Positions 11,972 to 20,494 of a stretch of 20,494 nucleotides of DNA are shown in pieces. Each line of letters starts with the position of its first letter. Within the stretch, counting starts at the first letter, position 1. The stretch comes from a virus: positions 1 through 20,494 of the IMG/VR virus record IMGVR_UViG_3300033153_003241, one strand, 5' to 3'. A program made the translations under genes and the position numbers. The notes beneath the pieces are model-generated. The model saw only the letters and a program-made list of their open reading frames with translations. It was not told where the DNA came from and ran no database searches.

Positions 11972-12211
11972 ATGGAACTTATTAGAAAAATCATCATCGG
12001 GACTAACCCGAAAGATGCTATGGCTTACTATGTGGGCCAAAGAGCAGGAGACTCAGTTATTGATTCAATCATACAGGACGAAAGATGTTTTGTTAAATAC
12101 GGAATAAGGCGTTACCTTGTATACATCTACAACAAAGATGAGGGAACGATGCTTTGGAAAACCGTAGATAACATGCCTGTATTAATTGAACATGACTGCG
12201 AATTCTTATGA
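11972..12211 (+). CDS. Conserved phage hypothetical protein, 79 aa
   Basis: The beginning ELIRKIIIGTNPKDAMAYYVGQ resembles a small protein I recall from Bacteroidota phages, encoded near structural genes. No function is established. Probably an alpha-beta fold (RRYLVYIYNKDEGTMLWK). Its stop overlaps the start of the oxygenase gene (ATGA at 12208). Confidence 0.75.
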   Translation: MELIRKIIIGTNPKDAMAYYVGQRAGDSVIDSIIQDERCFVKYGIRRYLVYIYNKDEGTMLWKTVDNMPVLIEHDCEFL

Positions 12212-12756
12212 TTGTAATTGACAACTTTATCAAAGACCCTTCCTTTATTAAACAACTGGAGGACAATAAAGACTACCTCTTTAGTGATAACGGATCTTAC
12301 TACTGGTGGAACGGATGGTGGAACTCACCAGACGATACCATAAAAAAACAACTAATCTCCTATATCTGGAGAGACTATCCGGTATACCCCTCGGTGTCAC
12401 TAGACGGCTTTGAGTATTGGACAGGCCAGTTCGGAGAAGACAAGGCTAATGCAAGCCTTGGTATGCACCTAGATAAAGATGAGGCGCTCTGGAAAAGCAC
12501 GGGGGAAGTTTCATCTCCCATTGTAGGCACTGTGTTCTACCCTGTAGAGATGGACATCGACGGCGGATACCTTGAGGTGTTCTCTAATGGCGCAGAGAAA
12601 CAGCCGGAGCGGATACGTGCAAAACACAACAGGCTAATCATATTCGATGCAGGAGGAACACACCACAGGGTTACAGAGGTAACACGAGGTACCAGATCCG
12701 CTATTGCAATCAACCTTTGGGATAAGAAACCAACAGGAGAACTCCAGGAAGAATGA
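12208..12756 (+). CDS. 2-oxoglutarate/Fe(II)-dependent oxygenase
   Basis: Predicted dioxygenase using Fe(II), O2 and 2-oxoglutarate, probably hydroxylating a protein or other substrate. The metal triad is visible: H87 and D89 in GMHLDKDEAL, and H152 or H153 in GGTHHRVTEV. R163 in GTRSAIAINLWD fits the residue that binds 2-oxoglutarate. The N-terminus (MIVIDNFIKDPSFI) is also typical, and 182 residues is a normal length for a single domain. Such genes are frequent in phages of aquatic bacteria, with mostly unknown substrates. It is translationally coupled to both neighbours (ATGA overlaps). Confidence 0.87.
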   Translation: MIVIDNFIKDPSFIKQLEDNKDYLFSDNGSYYWWNGWWNSPDDTIKKQLISYIWRDYPVYPSVSLDGFEYWTGQFGEDKANASLGMHLDKDEALWKSTGEVSSPIVGTVFYPVEMDIDGGYLEVFSNGAEKQPERIRAKHNRLIIFDAGGTHHRVTEVTRGTRSAIAINLWDKKPTGELQEE

Positions 12757-13409
12757 AATCGCTCTATCACTTTTTAGTACGTGTACCTAAAGTAACTAAG
12801 GACACTATAGAAGTCAACGGTGAAGAAATGTATCTCGACACCAAGTTTGATGAGTTCAAACACAGAACCATGGAAGGCGAAGTGGTTGCTCTACCAGCCA
12901 AGTTTGACACCAATGTTAAAGTAGGAGACACCATGTATTTCCATCACCACGTTGTGCTTGGTGGTAACCACATGATGATGAACGAGGAAACAGTTCAGTT
13001 AGAAGAAACCAAGAAGCGTGGTCAGTTCATAAACCCAGATGACGACATATACGTTGTCCACTATGGAGGTAACTTAGATCCTATATCCTGTCAAGCCTAC
13101 GCATATAAATGCCAAGACACAGGGGAGATAGAGTTGATTAGTGACTGGATATTTATAACTCCAGAGCCAGAGGAAGAGCAAGAGGAAACAATAAAGAGTG
13201 ACATCATTGAACTCATACCAAAAGCGAATCCCCCTAAAGAAAAGAAAGGATACATAAGATGGTCTTCACCTAAGTTAAAGGAACTCGACTTGAGTCCCGG
13301 AGACAAAGTTCTGATTAGAAAGAACTCATCCTATGAGATGGAGGTAAACGGAGAGAAGTTATGGAGAACGTATTTACAATCAATTCATGGCAAAATCGAA
13401 GAAGTATAA
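12753..13409 (+). CDS. Tandem GroES-like (co-chaperonin-fold) protein, 218 aa
   Basis: Two segments resemble the GroES barrel. Residues 42-68 (GEVVALPAKFDTNVKVGDTMYFHHHVV) follow the pattern of a strand, a pro-rich turn, then VKxGDxVxF. Residues 164-211 repeat it (KKGYIRW, LSPGDKVLIRKNSSYEMEV, then a closing hydrophobic strand). GroES proteins are normally about 95 residues, so two copies with an acidic linker (EPEEEQEETIKSD) would fit 218. A role in capsid-protein folding by analogy with T4 gp31 is possible. The assignment rests on motif spacing only. Confidence 0.5.
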   Translation: MKSLYHFLVRVPKVTKDTIEVNGEEMYLDTKFDEFKHRTMEGEVVALPAKFDTNVKVGDTMYFHHHVVLGGNHMMMNEETVQLEETKKRGQFINPDDDIYVVHYGGNLDPISCQAYAYKCQDTGEIELISDWIFITPEPEEEQEETIKSDIIELIPKANPPKEKKGYIRWSSPKLKELDLSPGDKVLIRKNSSYEMEVNGEKLWRTYLQSIHGKIEEV

Positions 13410-13680
13410 TAACATAGACACCGCTGTGCGTTTGATGCAAGCGATGCAGATTGCTATAGAGAACATGATACAGGAAATACAAAAGCCTGTAGACCAGGAA
13501 CTTAGCGGTTCTCAACGTAAAGCAGAACTGCAATCCATAAAGCAGACAGCGGTAGATGCAAAAGAACTTATCGTTGAAAGAGAAAGACTCGAGCAACTCA
13601 TTAAAGGACTCCGGCAAGACGGAGAAATCAAAGAAGAACGAGACTATAGCGGAGGATTCGCAGAGCAATACTCGAAGTAA
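13387..13680 (+). CDS. Helical protein before terL, possible small terminase
   Basis: A 97-residue charged protein, nearly all helical with coiled-coil character (AMQIAIENMIQEIQKPVDQEL; VERERLEQLIKGLRQDGE). Its place directly before the large terminase suggests a small terminase subunit, but no DNA-binding helix-turn-helix is obvious and many small terminases are longer. It overlaps the preceding gene by 23 bases. A scaffold or assembly helper is the main alternative. Confidence 0.6.
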   Translation: MAKSKKYNNIDTAVRLMQAMQIAIENMIQEIQKPVDQELSGSQRKAELQSIKQTAVDAKELIVERERLEQLIKGLRQDGEIKEERDYSGGFAEQYSK

Positions 13681-13708
13681 TCAAGTCTTCATATACTGGG
13701 ATTATTAA

Positions 13709-15808
13709 ATGGCTGGACTTGTAGAGATAGAAGATGAAATTGTCGTCAGTATATGCCCTGACAAAACCGCAGGGGATGTCAGTGTATACTTTGACTTACC
13801 CATACAATTCCCAAAGAAACCTGCTAAGAAGGATATACTATTCCATGACAAGTCCAAGGAAGAGCAATACTGGGTAAGAGAGGAACTACCACAGGAACTC
13901 AGAAGAATACGCTCTATGGAGGAGTGGATGGAGATGCCAGAAGCGTTCCGAAAGAAGTACACTCCATACATTAGTCAAGAATATAAAAGAAGAAGAAATG
14001 GAGTATGGTTCTACAACAACGGGGTACCTACCTACATCACAGGAAACCACTACTTTTTCCTACAGTGGTGTAAGATTGATATCGGATATCCATCCTACCT
14101 TGATTTTCAAAGACAACTATTCATACACCTTGACGCTTGCATAGCAGACCCAAGATGTATTGGGCAGGTGTACGTCAAGTGTCGTCGATCTGGATACACC
14201 AATATGTCGGCAGCAATACTTGTAAATGAAGGAACACAGGTTAAAGAGAAACTGCTGGGCATTATGTCTAAGACGGGTACTGATGCGCAGGAAAATATAT
14301 TCATGAAGAAGGTGGTGCCTATATATAAGTCACTGCCTTTTTTCTTTAAACCTATTCAAGATGGTACTACCAACCCCAGGATGGAACTTGCCTTTCGCGA
14401 GCCATCAAAGAGAATCACTAAAAAGAACAAAACCTCATCAAGAGGCGAGGCTCTTAATACAATTATTAACTGGAAGAACACAACCAACAACGCCTATGAT
14501 GGAGAGAAACTACACATGCTGTACCTGGATGAGGCTGGTAAGTGGGAGAAAGGTAATGATATACGAGAGGCATGGCGAGTACAAAGAACTTGTTTGCTTG
14601 TAGGTAGAAAGATTGTAGGTAAAGCAATGGTCGGAAGCACTGTCAATCCGCTAGACAGAGGAGGAAGGCAGTACAGGGAACTTTACTATTCCAGTAATGT
14701 AAATGATAGAAACGAGAACGGCAGGACAAAGAGCGGCTTGTATGGTTGTTTTATACCAGCATACGATGCCTTGGAAGGTTTCTTTGACAAGTACGGCTTG
14801 CCTGTGGTTGATGATCCAGAGAAAAGTCTTATAGGCCTGGAGGGTGAGTATATAAACCTAGGAGCAAAGACTTACTTAAAGAACGAAAGAAAAGGTTTGT
14901 CTGGAGACTCTTACGAACTAAACGAAGTTATACGACAGTTCCCTTTTACCGAAGCAGAAGCATTTAGGGATAGCGCCAAAGCATCCTTGTTCAACGTACA
15001 AAAAATATACGAACAGGTAGAATACAATGAGGATTTATTTCCGAACCCTGTGGTTGTGGGAAACTTTGTCTGGTCTCTAGGGCAGAAGGATACAGAGGTT
15101 GTGTTTAGTCCTGATCCAAACGGAAGATGGAGGGTAGCATGGATGCCACCTGTAGAATTAAGAAACAAAAAGAAGCCAGAGAATGCATGGCTAGGATGCG
15201 CTGGAGTTGATAGTTATGATATCGACGCAACAGTGGATGGAAGGGGATCAAAGGGTGCTTGCCATTTCTTTAATAAATTCAACCTAGAGTATCCCTCTAA
15301 CATGTTTGTAGCCGAGTATGCTTCACGGCCACCATTGGCAAAGATTTTTTACGAAGATATACTAATGGCATCCAAGTTCTATGGATACCCTGTATTGATT
15401 GAGAACAACAAATATGGAATCGCAAGGCACTTTGAATCAAGGGGTTACGACCACTTCTTGTTAGACAGGCCTACTCATCTTACTTCGAACTACGGAAGCA
15501 AAACAAAAACCAAAGGCATACCATCGAACTCACAGGATGTTATACAGGCCCACGCACAGGCCATAGAATCTTACATACACGCGCACGTTGGTCTCAATGA
15601 GCAGACATTAGAATATGGTAAGATGTATTTTGAAAGAACCCTTGAGGACTGGGTAAATTTTAAGATAGACGATCGTACAAAATATGACCTTTCTATATCA
15701 AGCGGACTAGCCCTTCTTGCGGCGCAAGGCAACAGGCCCGAGAAACCAAAAACAGATTTCAATAGCAAGCAGTTCTTCCGTAAAGGTCAGATAATTATAC
15801 GAAGATAA
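13709..15808 (+). CDS. terL: Large terminase subunit (DNA packaging ATPase-nuclease)
   Basis: Motor that packages DNA into the procapsid and cuts it. The ATPase half shows an adenine-binding segment TGNHYFFLQWC (111-121), a Walker A-like VKCRRSGYTNMSAA (156-169) without the usual GK(T/S), and Walker B MLYLDEAGK (270-277; D274, E275), followed by VGSTVNPLD as coupling motif. The nuclease half begins GCAGVDSYDID, with probable metal ligand D501, then VAEYASRPP (E536) and a late Asp in KIDDRTKYDL. The 699-residue length and the RRSGYT form resemble terminases of crAss-like and other Bacteroidota podoviruses. The gene lies 28 bases after the previous one and 35 bases before the portal gene. Confidence 0.92.
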   Translation: MAGLVEIEDEIVVSICPDKTAGDVSVYFDLPIQFPKKPAKKDILFHDKSKEEQYWVREELPQELRRIRSMEEWMEMPEAFRKKYTPYISQEYKRRRNGVWFYNNGVPTYITGNHYFFLQWCKIDIGYPSYLDFQRQLFIHLDACIADPRCIGQVYVKCRRSGYTNMSAAILVNEGTQVKEKLLGIMSKTGTDAQENIFMKKVVPIYKSLPFFFKPIQDGTTNPRMELAFREPSKRITKKNKTSSRGEALNTIINWKNTTNNAYDGEKLHMLYLDEAGKWEKGNDIREAWRVQRTCLLVGRKIVGKAMVGSTVNPLDRGGRQYRELYYSSNVNDRNENGRTKSGLYGCFIPAYDALEGFFDKYGLPVVDDPEKSLIGLEGEYINLGAKTYLKNERKGLSGDSYELNEVIRQFPFTEAEAFRDSAKASLFNVQKIYEQVEYNEDLFPNPVVVGNFVWSLGQKDTEVVFSPDPNGRWRVAWMPPVELRNKKKPENAWLGCAGVDSYDIDATVDGRGSKGACHFFNKFNLEYPSNMFVAEYASRPPLAKIFYEDILMASKFYGYPVLIENNKYGIARHFESRGYDHFLLDRPTHLTSNYGSKTKTKGIPSNSQDVIQAHAQAIESYIHAHVGLNEQTLEYGKMYFERTLEDWVNFKIDDRTKYDLSISSGLALLAAQGNRPEKPKTDFNSKQFFRKGQIIIRR

Positions 15809-15815
15809 TAAGAGG

Positions 15816-15823
15816 TATATTTG
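15816..15823 (+). promoter_or_regulatory. -7 box TATATTTG before the portal gene
   Basis: A perfect TAnnTTTG match in the 35-base gap between terminase and portal, 20 bases before ATG 15844. It allows separate expression of portal and fibre genes. No TTAACACT element lies at the expected spacing. Confidence 0.6.
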
Positions 15824-15843
15824 CAACAGTAGCAATCTTAAGT

Positions 15844-18276
15844 ATGGACAACGAATACACAAATGGACAATCTTCATTTCCAGACCCACTATGTGGCGTC
15901 GAGGAGAAGATGTCTAAGCAATATGGTCTAAAATATGCGAAGGCCATGTTCGCGCAATGGATTGGAAGTGACTATCAAAATTCATTGTACGGACGCCGGA
16001 ACAGCGAAATGGAGCGCTGCAGAGATTATGCGCAAGGGACACAAGACACATCTATTTATCGACAGATATTAAACTCTCTTGATAACAACAATGGTGATGG
16101 AACCTTGATGACGCTAGACTACACACCGGTTCCCATTATACCTAAGTTCGTTAAGATTGTTGTAAACAAAATTCTATCTAAGGAACCATATCCCCAGATC
16201 GAAGCCGTAGACCCTCTGTCAAAAACAGAGAAGGACAAAAAGAAAAATGCTACAATATTGCGTATCGAGAATCGCGATATGATTGAAGAGGCAAAGTCAC
16301 TAGGGCTGCGCGTAAAGACAGATCCTAGACAACTGCCAGACACCCCAGAGGAAACCGAAATATTCTTAGACACCAACATTAAGACAGACGCAGAAATCTC
16401 TGCTCAGATTGCTACTGAGATGACATTGAAGTGGAATGACTTTAATCAATCTATCTACCGTCGCTGTGTTGAGGATTTGACTACACTAGGAATGGGTGTT
16501 GCAAAAAGAAGCAATGACCCTAACTACGGAATCAAGGAGGAGTATGTTGATCCAAAGAAATTCATACACAACTATACGGACGACCCAACCTTCTCTGACC
16601 TAACATATGCTGGTCATTTCAAGTACATAACAATCATGGACTTGAAGCGCATTGCGGGTAACCAGTTTACAGAACAGGAGTACGAGGTAATTGCTAAGAC
16701 TGTTATGAACAAGTATGGAAACAATCCTACTCAGTTCTCTACGACAGGATCTGGTTACGATAGACCTGGTACAAGATACCGTCAAGGATACGATGAATAC
16801 AAGATAGAGGTTATGGACTTTGAGTTCATGTCTGTCGACGACATCATCTACGAGAAAAAAGAATCAGCATACGGAAACATTGGTTTCTACTATAAGGGCA
16901 ACGAGTACAACGCACCCCAGCAATCTGTATACAACAGAGAGGCGGTCTATATGAAGAACGCTACGGTATACGGAGGTACTTACATTGTAGGTACAGAACA
17001 TGTGTATAACTACGGCCCAAAGAAAAACATTCCTAAGAATGTGCATGATATTTCACGTGCACGTTTATCATACAGCATTGTCGCAACAAACATCCGTGGA
17101 ATGATACCTAAGTCAATGGTATCCTCTGTTATCGGATTTGCCGACATGCTCCAGATCACACACTTAAAACTTCAGCAGTCTATTGCTAAAGCAAAGCCAG
17201 ATGGGATTATTATTGATATTGAAGGCTTAGAGAATGTTCAACTAGGACGCGGTGGAGAACTGCAGCCACTAGAGATTCAAGACATCTACGAACAAACTGG
17301 TGTGTTCTATTACCGTAGTAAGAATCCAGAGGGAGGTTTCCAAAACCCACCTGTCAGAGAAATAGGTAATAGCATTAGAAACATACAGGAACTTGTGGCT
17401 CTTTACAATCACTACTTACGTATGATTAGAGATGCAACAGGTATCAATGAGGTTATGGATGGAACCACTCCAAAAGGAGAAGCCTTAGTGGGTGTGAATC
17501 AAATGGCCGTGCAAGCCGGCAACAATGCTATATACGACATCACTAATGCAGCGATGGTTTTATACAAAAAAGTATGTGATGATATTGTTCGCTGTTTACA
17601 GGTGATACCACCAGACAGTATACTGTATAAAGTATACACAAATGCAGTTGGAGAAACCAACATGGCCGTACTTAGTTCTTTCCATAATCTATCTATGTAC
17701 AACTTCGGAGTAGTGGTTGTTACTGAGATGAATGAAATGGACAAGCAATACCTAGAACAAAACATACAGATTGCTCTTGGACAAAAAGAAATTGACCTTG
17801 AAGATGCGATTGCCATTCGTCAGATTAAAGACGTGGAACAAGCAGAGAGACTCTTGGTGGTTCGCAGAAAGAAAAGAATCAAGCAACAACAAGAGATGAT
17901 GGCGCAGCAGGCTCAGATTCAGTCTCAGTCAAATCAACAGGCATCACAAGTGGCTGCTCAAATGGAGATGCAGAAAAAGCAACTCGAAGCCCAGATCGAA
18001 GCACAGCGGATTCAATTAGAGACGGAAGCCAAAGCACAACTCATACAACTAGAGTATCAGTTCAAGATTCAAATAGAGCAACTCAAAGGAGAGTATGGTG
18101 TGGTTGAGCAACAAGTAGAAAGCGGAGTTCGCATGCAGGCTGAAGCAGAAGCAGAAAACCGTAAAGACCAAAGAATAGATAAACAAGCGTTGGCTCAAAG
18201 CAAACTAATCGCTCAACGCCAAGGCGCCCGCCCACCTCTTGATGAGGATATAGTAACCAAACTAACAGTATCATAA
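15844..18276 (+). CDS. Portal protein, 810 aa
   Basis: Forms the dodecameric ring at the capsid vertex through which DNA passes. Supporting features: position directly after terL; size; VPIIPKFVKIVVNKILSKEP near residue 100; EEYVDPKKFIHNYTDDPTF and KYITIMDLKRIAG, segments typical of crAss-like portals; and a helical region around residues 440-560 (ATGINEVMDGTTPKGEALVG). The C-terminal ~130 residues (about 672-800) are Gln, Glu and Lys rich with long coiled coils (QLEAQIEAQRIQLETEAKAQ), probably a barrel inside the capsid. The next gene follows after one base. An alternative start at ATG 15910 is possible but shortens a conserved-looking N-terminus. Confidence 0.88.
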   Translation: MDNEYTNGQSSFPDPLCGVEEKMSKQYGLKYAKAMFAQWIGSDYQNSLYGRRNSEMERCRDYAQGTQDTSIYRQILNSLDNNNGDGTLMTLDYTPVPIIPKFVKIVVNKILSKEPYPQIEAVDPLSKTEKDKKKNATILRIENRDMIEEAKSLGLRVKTDPRQLPDTPEETEIFLDTNIKTDAEISAQIATEMTLKWNDFNQSIYRRCVEDLTTLGMGVAKRSNDPNYGIKEEYVDPKKFIHNYTDDPTFSDLTYAGHFKYITIMDLKRIAGNQFTEQEYEVIAKTVMNKYGNNPTQFSTTGSGYDRPGTRYRQGYDEYKIEVMDFEFMSVDDIIYEKKESAYGNIGFYYKGNEYNAPQQSVYNREAVYMKNATVYGGTYIVGTEHVYNYGPKKNIPKNVHDISRARLSYSIVATNIRGMIPKSMVSSVIGFADMLQITHLKLQQSIAKAKPDGIIIDIEGLENVQLGRGGELQPLEIQDIYEQTGVFYYRSKNPEGGFQNPPVREIGNSIRNIQELVALYNHYLRMIRDATGINEVMDGTTPKGEALVGVNQMAVQAGNNAIYDITNAAMVLYKKVCDDIVRCLQVIPPDSILYKVYTNAVGETNMAVLSSFHNLSMYNFGVVVVTEMNEMDKQYLEQNIQIALGQKEIDLEDAIAIRQIKDVEQAERLLVVRRKKRIKQQQEMMAQQAQIQSQSNQQASQVAAQMEMQKKQLEAQIEAQRIQLETEAKAQLIQLEYQFKIQIEQLKGEYGVVEQQVESGVRMQAEAEAENRKDQRIDKQALAQSKLIAQRQGARPPLDEDIVTKLTVS

Positions 18277-18277
18277 T

Positions 18278-18676
18278 ATGTCTTGCTCTTGCTCAACAAG
18301 CCAATGTTCTTGTGGAGATCCCACAAACGTAAACATGAACAACGCTGCACAGGTAAACATATGTGCCCGTCGCGGCGATACGTTTCAATTAGACGCCCAG
18401 GTAAAGGACTCTGATGGAACGGCATTAGACCTAACACTGTACACGTATAAAATGGAAGTCAGAGAGTATGATGACGGCCCATTAATTATACCTAGTACAG
18501 ACATAACAATTAGCGGCACCAATGTTGGTGCTTTAACTATTTCTATTTCCGCTACAGATATGCAGGTGGAGCCCGGTACTTATGTATACGGCCTGCAGGC
18601 TACACTAACTTCAGACAGTAGTGTAGATACATGGTTCTATGGAACCTTTGATGTAGTGCAGGATATAGTGCAATAA
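18278..18676 (+). CDS. Cys-rich N-terminal, beta-sandwich virion protein, 132 aa
   Basis: The first 13 residues hold five Cys (MSCSCSTSQCSCG). The rest, from RRGDTFQLDAQVKDSDGTALDL to VDTWFYGTFDVVQ, has the alternating pattern of an immunoglobulin-like or baseplate-type beta domain. Proteins of this shape occur at the base of phage tail fibres. It stands between portal and collagen-like fibre genes, fitting an adaptor role. The Cys cluster could bind metal or crosslink subunits. Function is inferred. Confidence 0.7.
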   Translation: MSCSCSTSQCSCGDPTNVNMNNAAQVNICARRGDTFQLDAQVKDSDGTALDLTLYTYKMEVREYDDGPLIIPSTDITISGTNVGALTISISATDMQVEPGTYVYGLQATLTSDSSVDTWFYGTFDVVQDIVQ

Positions 18677-18690
18677 CAAAACCAAAACCA

Positions 18691-20494
18691 ATGGCCAAAA
18701 TAGATGTCACTGTAGAAAACGGATCTGGACTTGTCTTTGACTTGACAATACCTCCTTGTACAACTATCCTTGTTACAAAGGGAGATGTCAAGCAACTTCC
18801 TGGTGCTAAGGGTCAACCGGGTGATAAAGGACAGAAAGGTCAGAAAGGTGCTCAAGGCGAAAAAGGAATTGAGGGCGCTAAGGGTGCTGAAGGCGCGAAG
18901 GGCGCTGAAGGTGCGAAGGGACAAAAGGGCGCTCAAGGAGAAAAGGGTGACCAAGGCTCAAAAGGTGAAGAGGGTTCTAAAGGAGAAGAGGGAACTAAGG
19001 GCGCACAAGGTGATAAGGGTAGTCAAGGTGACAAGGGTAGCCAAGGCGACAAAGGTGCCCAGGGCGCCAAAGGCCAAGAAGGTTCTAAGGGTGAAGAAGG
19101 AGACAAGGGACAAAAAGGTATAGATGGAACTAAAGGCGCCCAGGGTGACAAGGGTCAAAAGGGTAGCCAAGGTGACAAAGGACAAAAAGGTATAGACGGC
19201 ACCAAGGGAGAACAAGGTGATAAAGGTGCACAAGGCGACAAAGGTGCCCAAGGAGACAAGGGCGCACAGGGCGATAAAGGAGAACAAGGAGAGAAAGGTA
19301 TAGATGGAACCAAAGGTGCGCAGGGAGATAAAGGTGCACAAGGTGACAAAGGTGAACAGGGAGAGAAAGGTATAGATGGCACTAAAGGCGCACAAGGCGA
19401 TAAGGGTGCTCAAGGTGATAAGGGCGAGAAAGGTATCGATGGAACCAAGGGCGCTCAAGGAGATAAAGGAGAGAAGGGTACCGCTGGAGATAAAGGTGCA
19501 CAAGGAGATAAAGGAACAGCGGGAGCCAAAGGTGCACAAGGAGCATCTGGTGAAGGTGGTTCTAAGGGTGATCAGGGAGATAAAGGCCAGAAGGGTACTA
19601 CTGGTGATAAAGGTGCACAAGGAGATAAGGGTGCACAAGGAGCGTCTGGTCAAGACGGGTCTAAAGGTGCCCAAGGTGAAAAAGGTACTGCTGGTGATAA
19701 AGGTGCCCAAGGCGAGAAGGGTACTACTGGTGATAAAGGTGCACAGGGTGCTTCCGGTGAAGGCGGAGACAAAGGCGCCCAGGGTGACAAAGGAGAAAAG
19801 GGTACCGCTGGAGACAAGGGTCAGAAGGGTGAACAAGGCCAAGAAGGTATTGGTGTAAAAGGTGCACAAGGCGACAAGGGTACCGCTGGTGACAAGGGTG
19901 CACAGGGTGATAAAGGTGCACAAGGAGATAAAGGTGCTCAAGGTGCCTCCGGTGAAGGTGGCTCGAAAGGTGCCCAAGGCGATAAGGGTGCACAAGGAGA
20001 TAAGGGTGCACAAGGAGAGAAGGGTATCGACGGCACTAAAGGCGCTCAAGGAGATAAGGGTGCCCAAGGAGCATCGGGTGATGACGGAGCGAAAGGTGAC
20101 CAAGGAGATAAAGGACAAAAAGGAACTGCTGGCGACAAAGGCCAGAAGGGTACTGCTGGAGATAAGGGTGCTCAAGGTGCCTCCGGTGAAGGCGGAGACA
20201 AAGGTGCCCAGGGAGACAAGGGACAGAAGGGTATCGATGGTACTAAAGGTGCACAAGGAGACAAGGGACAGAAAGGTGCCCAAGGAGATAAGGGTCAAAA
20301 AGGTGCACAAGGAGATAAGGGAGAAAAAGGTACTGCTGGAGACAAGGGTGCGCAAGGAGCGTCCGGTGAAGGCGGAGCGAAAGGTGCACAAGGAGATAAG
20401 GGCCAAAAAGGACAGACTGGAGACAAAGGTCAAAAAGGACAGACTGGTGATAAAGGTGCTCAAGGCGCTTCTGGTGAAGGCGGTGCTAAGGGTG
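18691..20494 (+). CDS. Collagen-like Gly-X-Y fibre protein (3' end outside window)
   Basis: The first ~37 residues (MAKIDVTVENGSGLVFDLTI) form a short beta segment, likely an attachment or trimerisation cap. From residue 38 (18802) the protein is built from Gly-X-Y triplets to the end of the window, about 188 of them, mostly GDK, GAQ, GEK, GTK, GID and the block GAS-GEG. One interruption is visible near 19850, where GQEGIGVKG breaks the phase. The chain should form a trimeric collagen-type helix used as a rigid tail or head fibre. It is rich in Lys, Asp, Glu and Gln and poor in Pro, so salt bridges rather than proline would stabilise it. There is no stop in the window; the receptor-binding end is missing. 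Confidence 0.9.
   Translation, partial: MAKIDVTVENGSGLVFDLTIPPCTTILVTKGDVKQLPGAKGQPGDKGQKGQKGAQGEKGIEGAKGAEGAKGAEGAKGQKGAQGEKGDQGSKGEEGSKGEEGTKGAQGDKGSQGDKGSQGDKGAQGAKGQEGSKGEEGDKGQKGIDGTKGAQGDKGQKGSQGDKGQKGIDGTKGEQGDKGAQGDKGAQGDKGAQGDKGEQGEKGIDGTKGAQGDKGAQGDKGEQGEKGIDGTKGAQGDKGAQGDKGEKGIDGTKGAQGDKGEKGTAGDKGAQGDKGTAGAKGAQGASGEGGSKGDQGDKGQKGTTGDKGAQGDKGAQGASGQDGSKGAQGEKGTAGDKGAQGEKGTTGDKGAQGASGEGGDKGAQGDKGEKGTAGDKGQKGEQGQEGIGVKGAQGDKGTAGDKGAQGDKGAQGDKGAQGASGEGGSKGAQGDKGAQGDKGAQGEKGIDGTKGAQGDKGAQGASGDDGAKGDQGDKGQKGTAGDKGQKGTAGDKGAQGASGEGGDKGAQGDKGQKGIDGTKGAQGDKGQKGAQGDKGQKGAQGDKGEKGTAGDKGAQGASGEGGAKGAQGDKGQKGQTGDKGQKGQTGDKGAQGASGEGGAKG
18802..20494 (+). repeat. Coding repeat of nine-base Gly-X-Y units
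   Basis: Tandem nine-base units such as GGAGATAAG and GGTGCACAA recur with many synonymous changes. Larger blocks containing GCCTCCGGTGAAGGCGG recur several times (for example near 19750, 19947, 20180 and 20358), pointing to block duplication. Long open frames on the opposite strand here are by-products of the repeat. Confidence 0.85.

Noticed and set aside
18958-20463. 501-codon open frame on the minus strand opposite the collagen-like gene
   Set aside because: Its Leu/Ser/Thr/Phe repeats mirror the nine-base Gly-X-Y repeat on the other strand; it has no independent start signal and is a by-product of biased codons.
1-20494. CRISPR array, insertion sequence or rRNA
   Set aside because: No regularly spaced direct repeats with unique spacers, no transposase, no terminal inverted repeats and no rRNA-like sequence were seen.

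Overview
The window looks like part of the genome of a tailed double-stranded DNA phage infecting a member of the Bacteroidota. Evidence: a large terminase and an adjacent 810-residue portal of the kind found in crAss-like and other Bacteroidota podoviruses; densely packed overlapping genes; almost no Shine-Dalgarno sites; and promoter elements matching the Bacteroidota -7 box TAnnTTTG (found at 5963, 7740, 9595, 9604, 10668 and 15816). The host and phage group are inferred from these features, not from a database search.

Layout. (1) Positions 1-6969, all on the minus strand: an accessory or early module of small genes, many joined by ATGA or TAATG overlaps. Recognisable products are a cytosine-C5 DNA methyltransferase (960-1607), an N-terminal-Cys class II glutamine amidotransferase with a zinc ribbon (3505-4386) and an amidoligase (4437-5798) interrupted by an in-frame TAG. 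Five genes easily missed are included: 824-967, 1921-2076 (GTG start), 3401-3505, 6030-6194 and the amidoligase C-terminus. Two related tRNA-like three-way-junction RNAs (5840-5926 and 6413-6476) sit between genes of this module. (2) Positions 6970-7770: a non-coding control region where transcription diverges. It holds TTTAACA boxes spaced about one helical turn apart, a long inverted repeat, an AT-rich stretch, two perfect alternating purine-pyrimidine tracts and a plus-strand promoter. It is the best candidate for a replication origin and early control region. (3) Positions 7771-8245: one plus-strand gene with a strong terminator. (4) Positions 8246-9136: unusual GC- and GT-rich sequence with no convincing gene. 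(5) Positions 9137-10662: a DUF5675-type gene divergent from two small conserved genes, with back-to-back promoters between them, then a winged-helix regulator on the minus strand. (6) Positions 10694-20494, plus strand: the virion module, with a fibre-like protein, small proteins, a 2OG-Fe(II) oxygenase, a tandem GroES-like protein, a possible small terminase, the large terminase, the portal, a Cys-rich beta protein and a collagen-like Gly-X-Y fibre protein cut by the window end.

Working together. The minus-strand module appears to start in part from a promoter at 5963-5997 with exactly the same bipartite form (TTAACACT, 19 bases, TATGTTTG, with a second box 11 bases upstream) as the promoter of the plus-strand gene at 7771. 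One DNA-binding protein could therefore govern both arms and perhaps replication. The structural arm uses simpler TAnnTTTG promoters without that upstream box, suggesting a separate, probably late, class. The amidoligase and amidotransferase probably form a biosynthetic pair using ammonia from glutamine.
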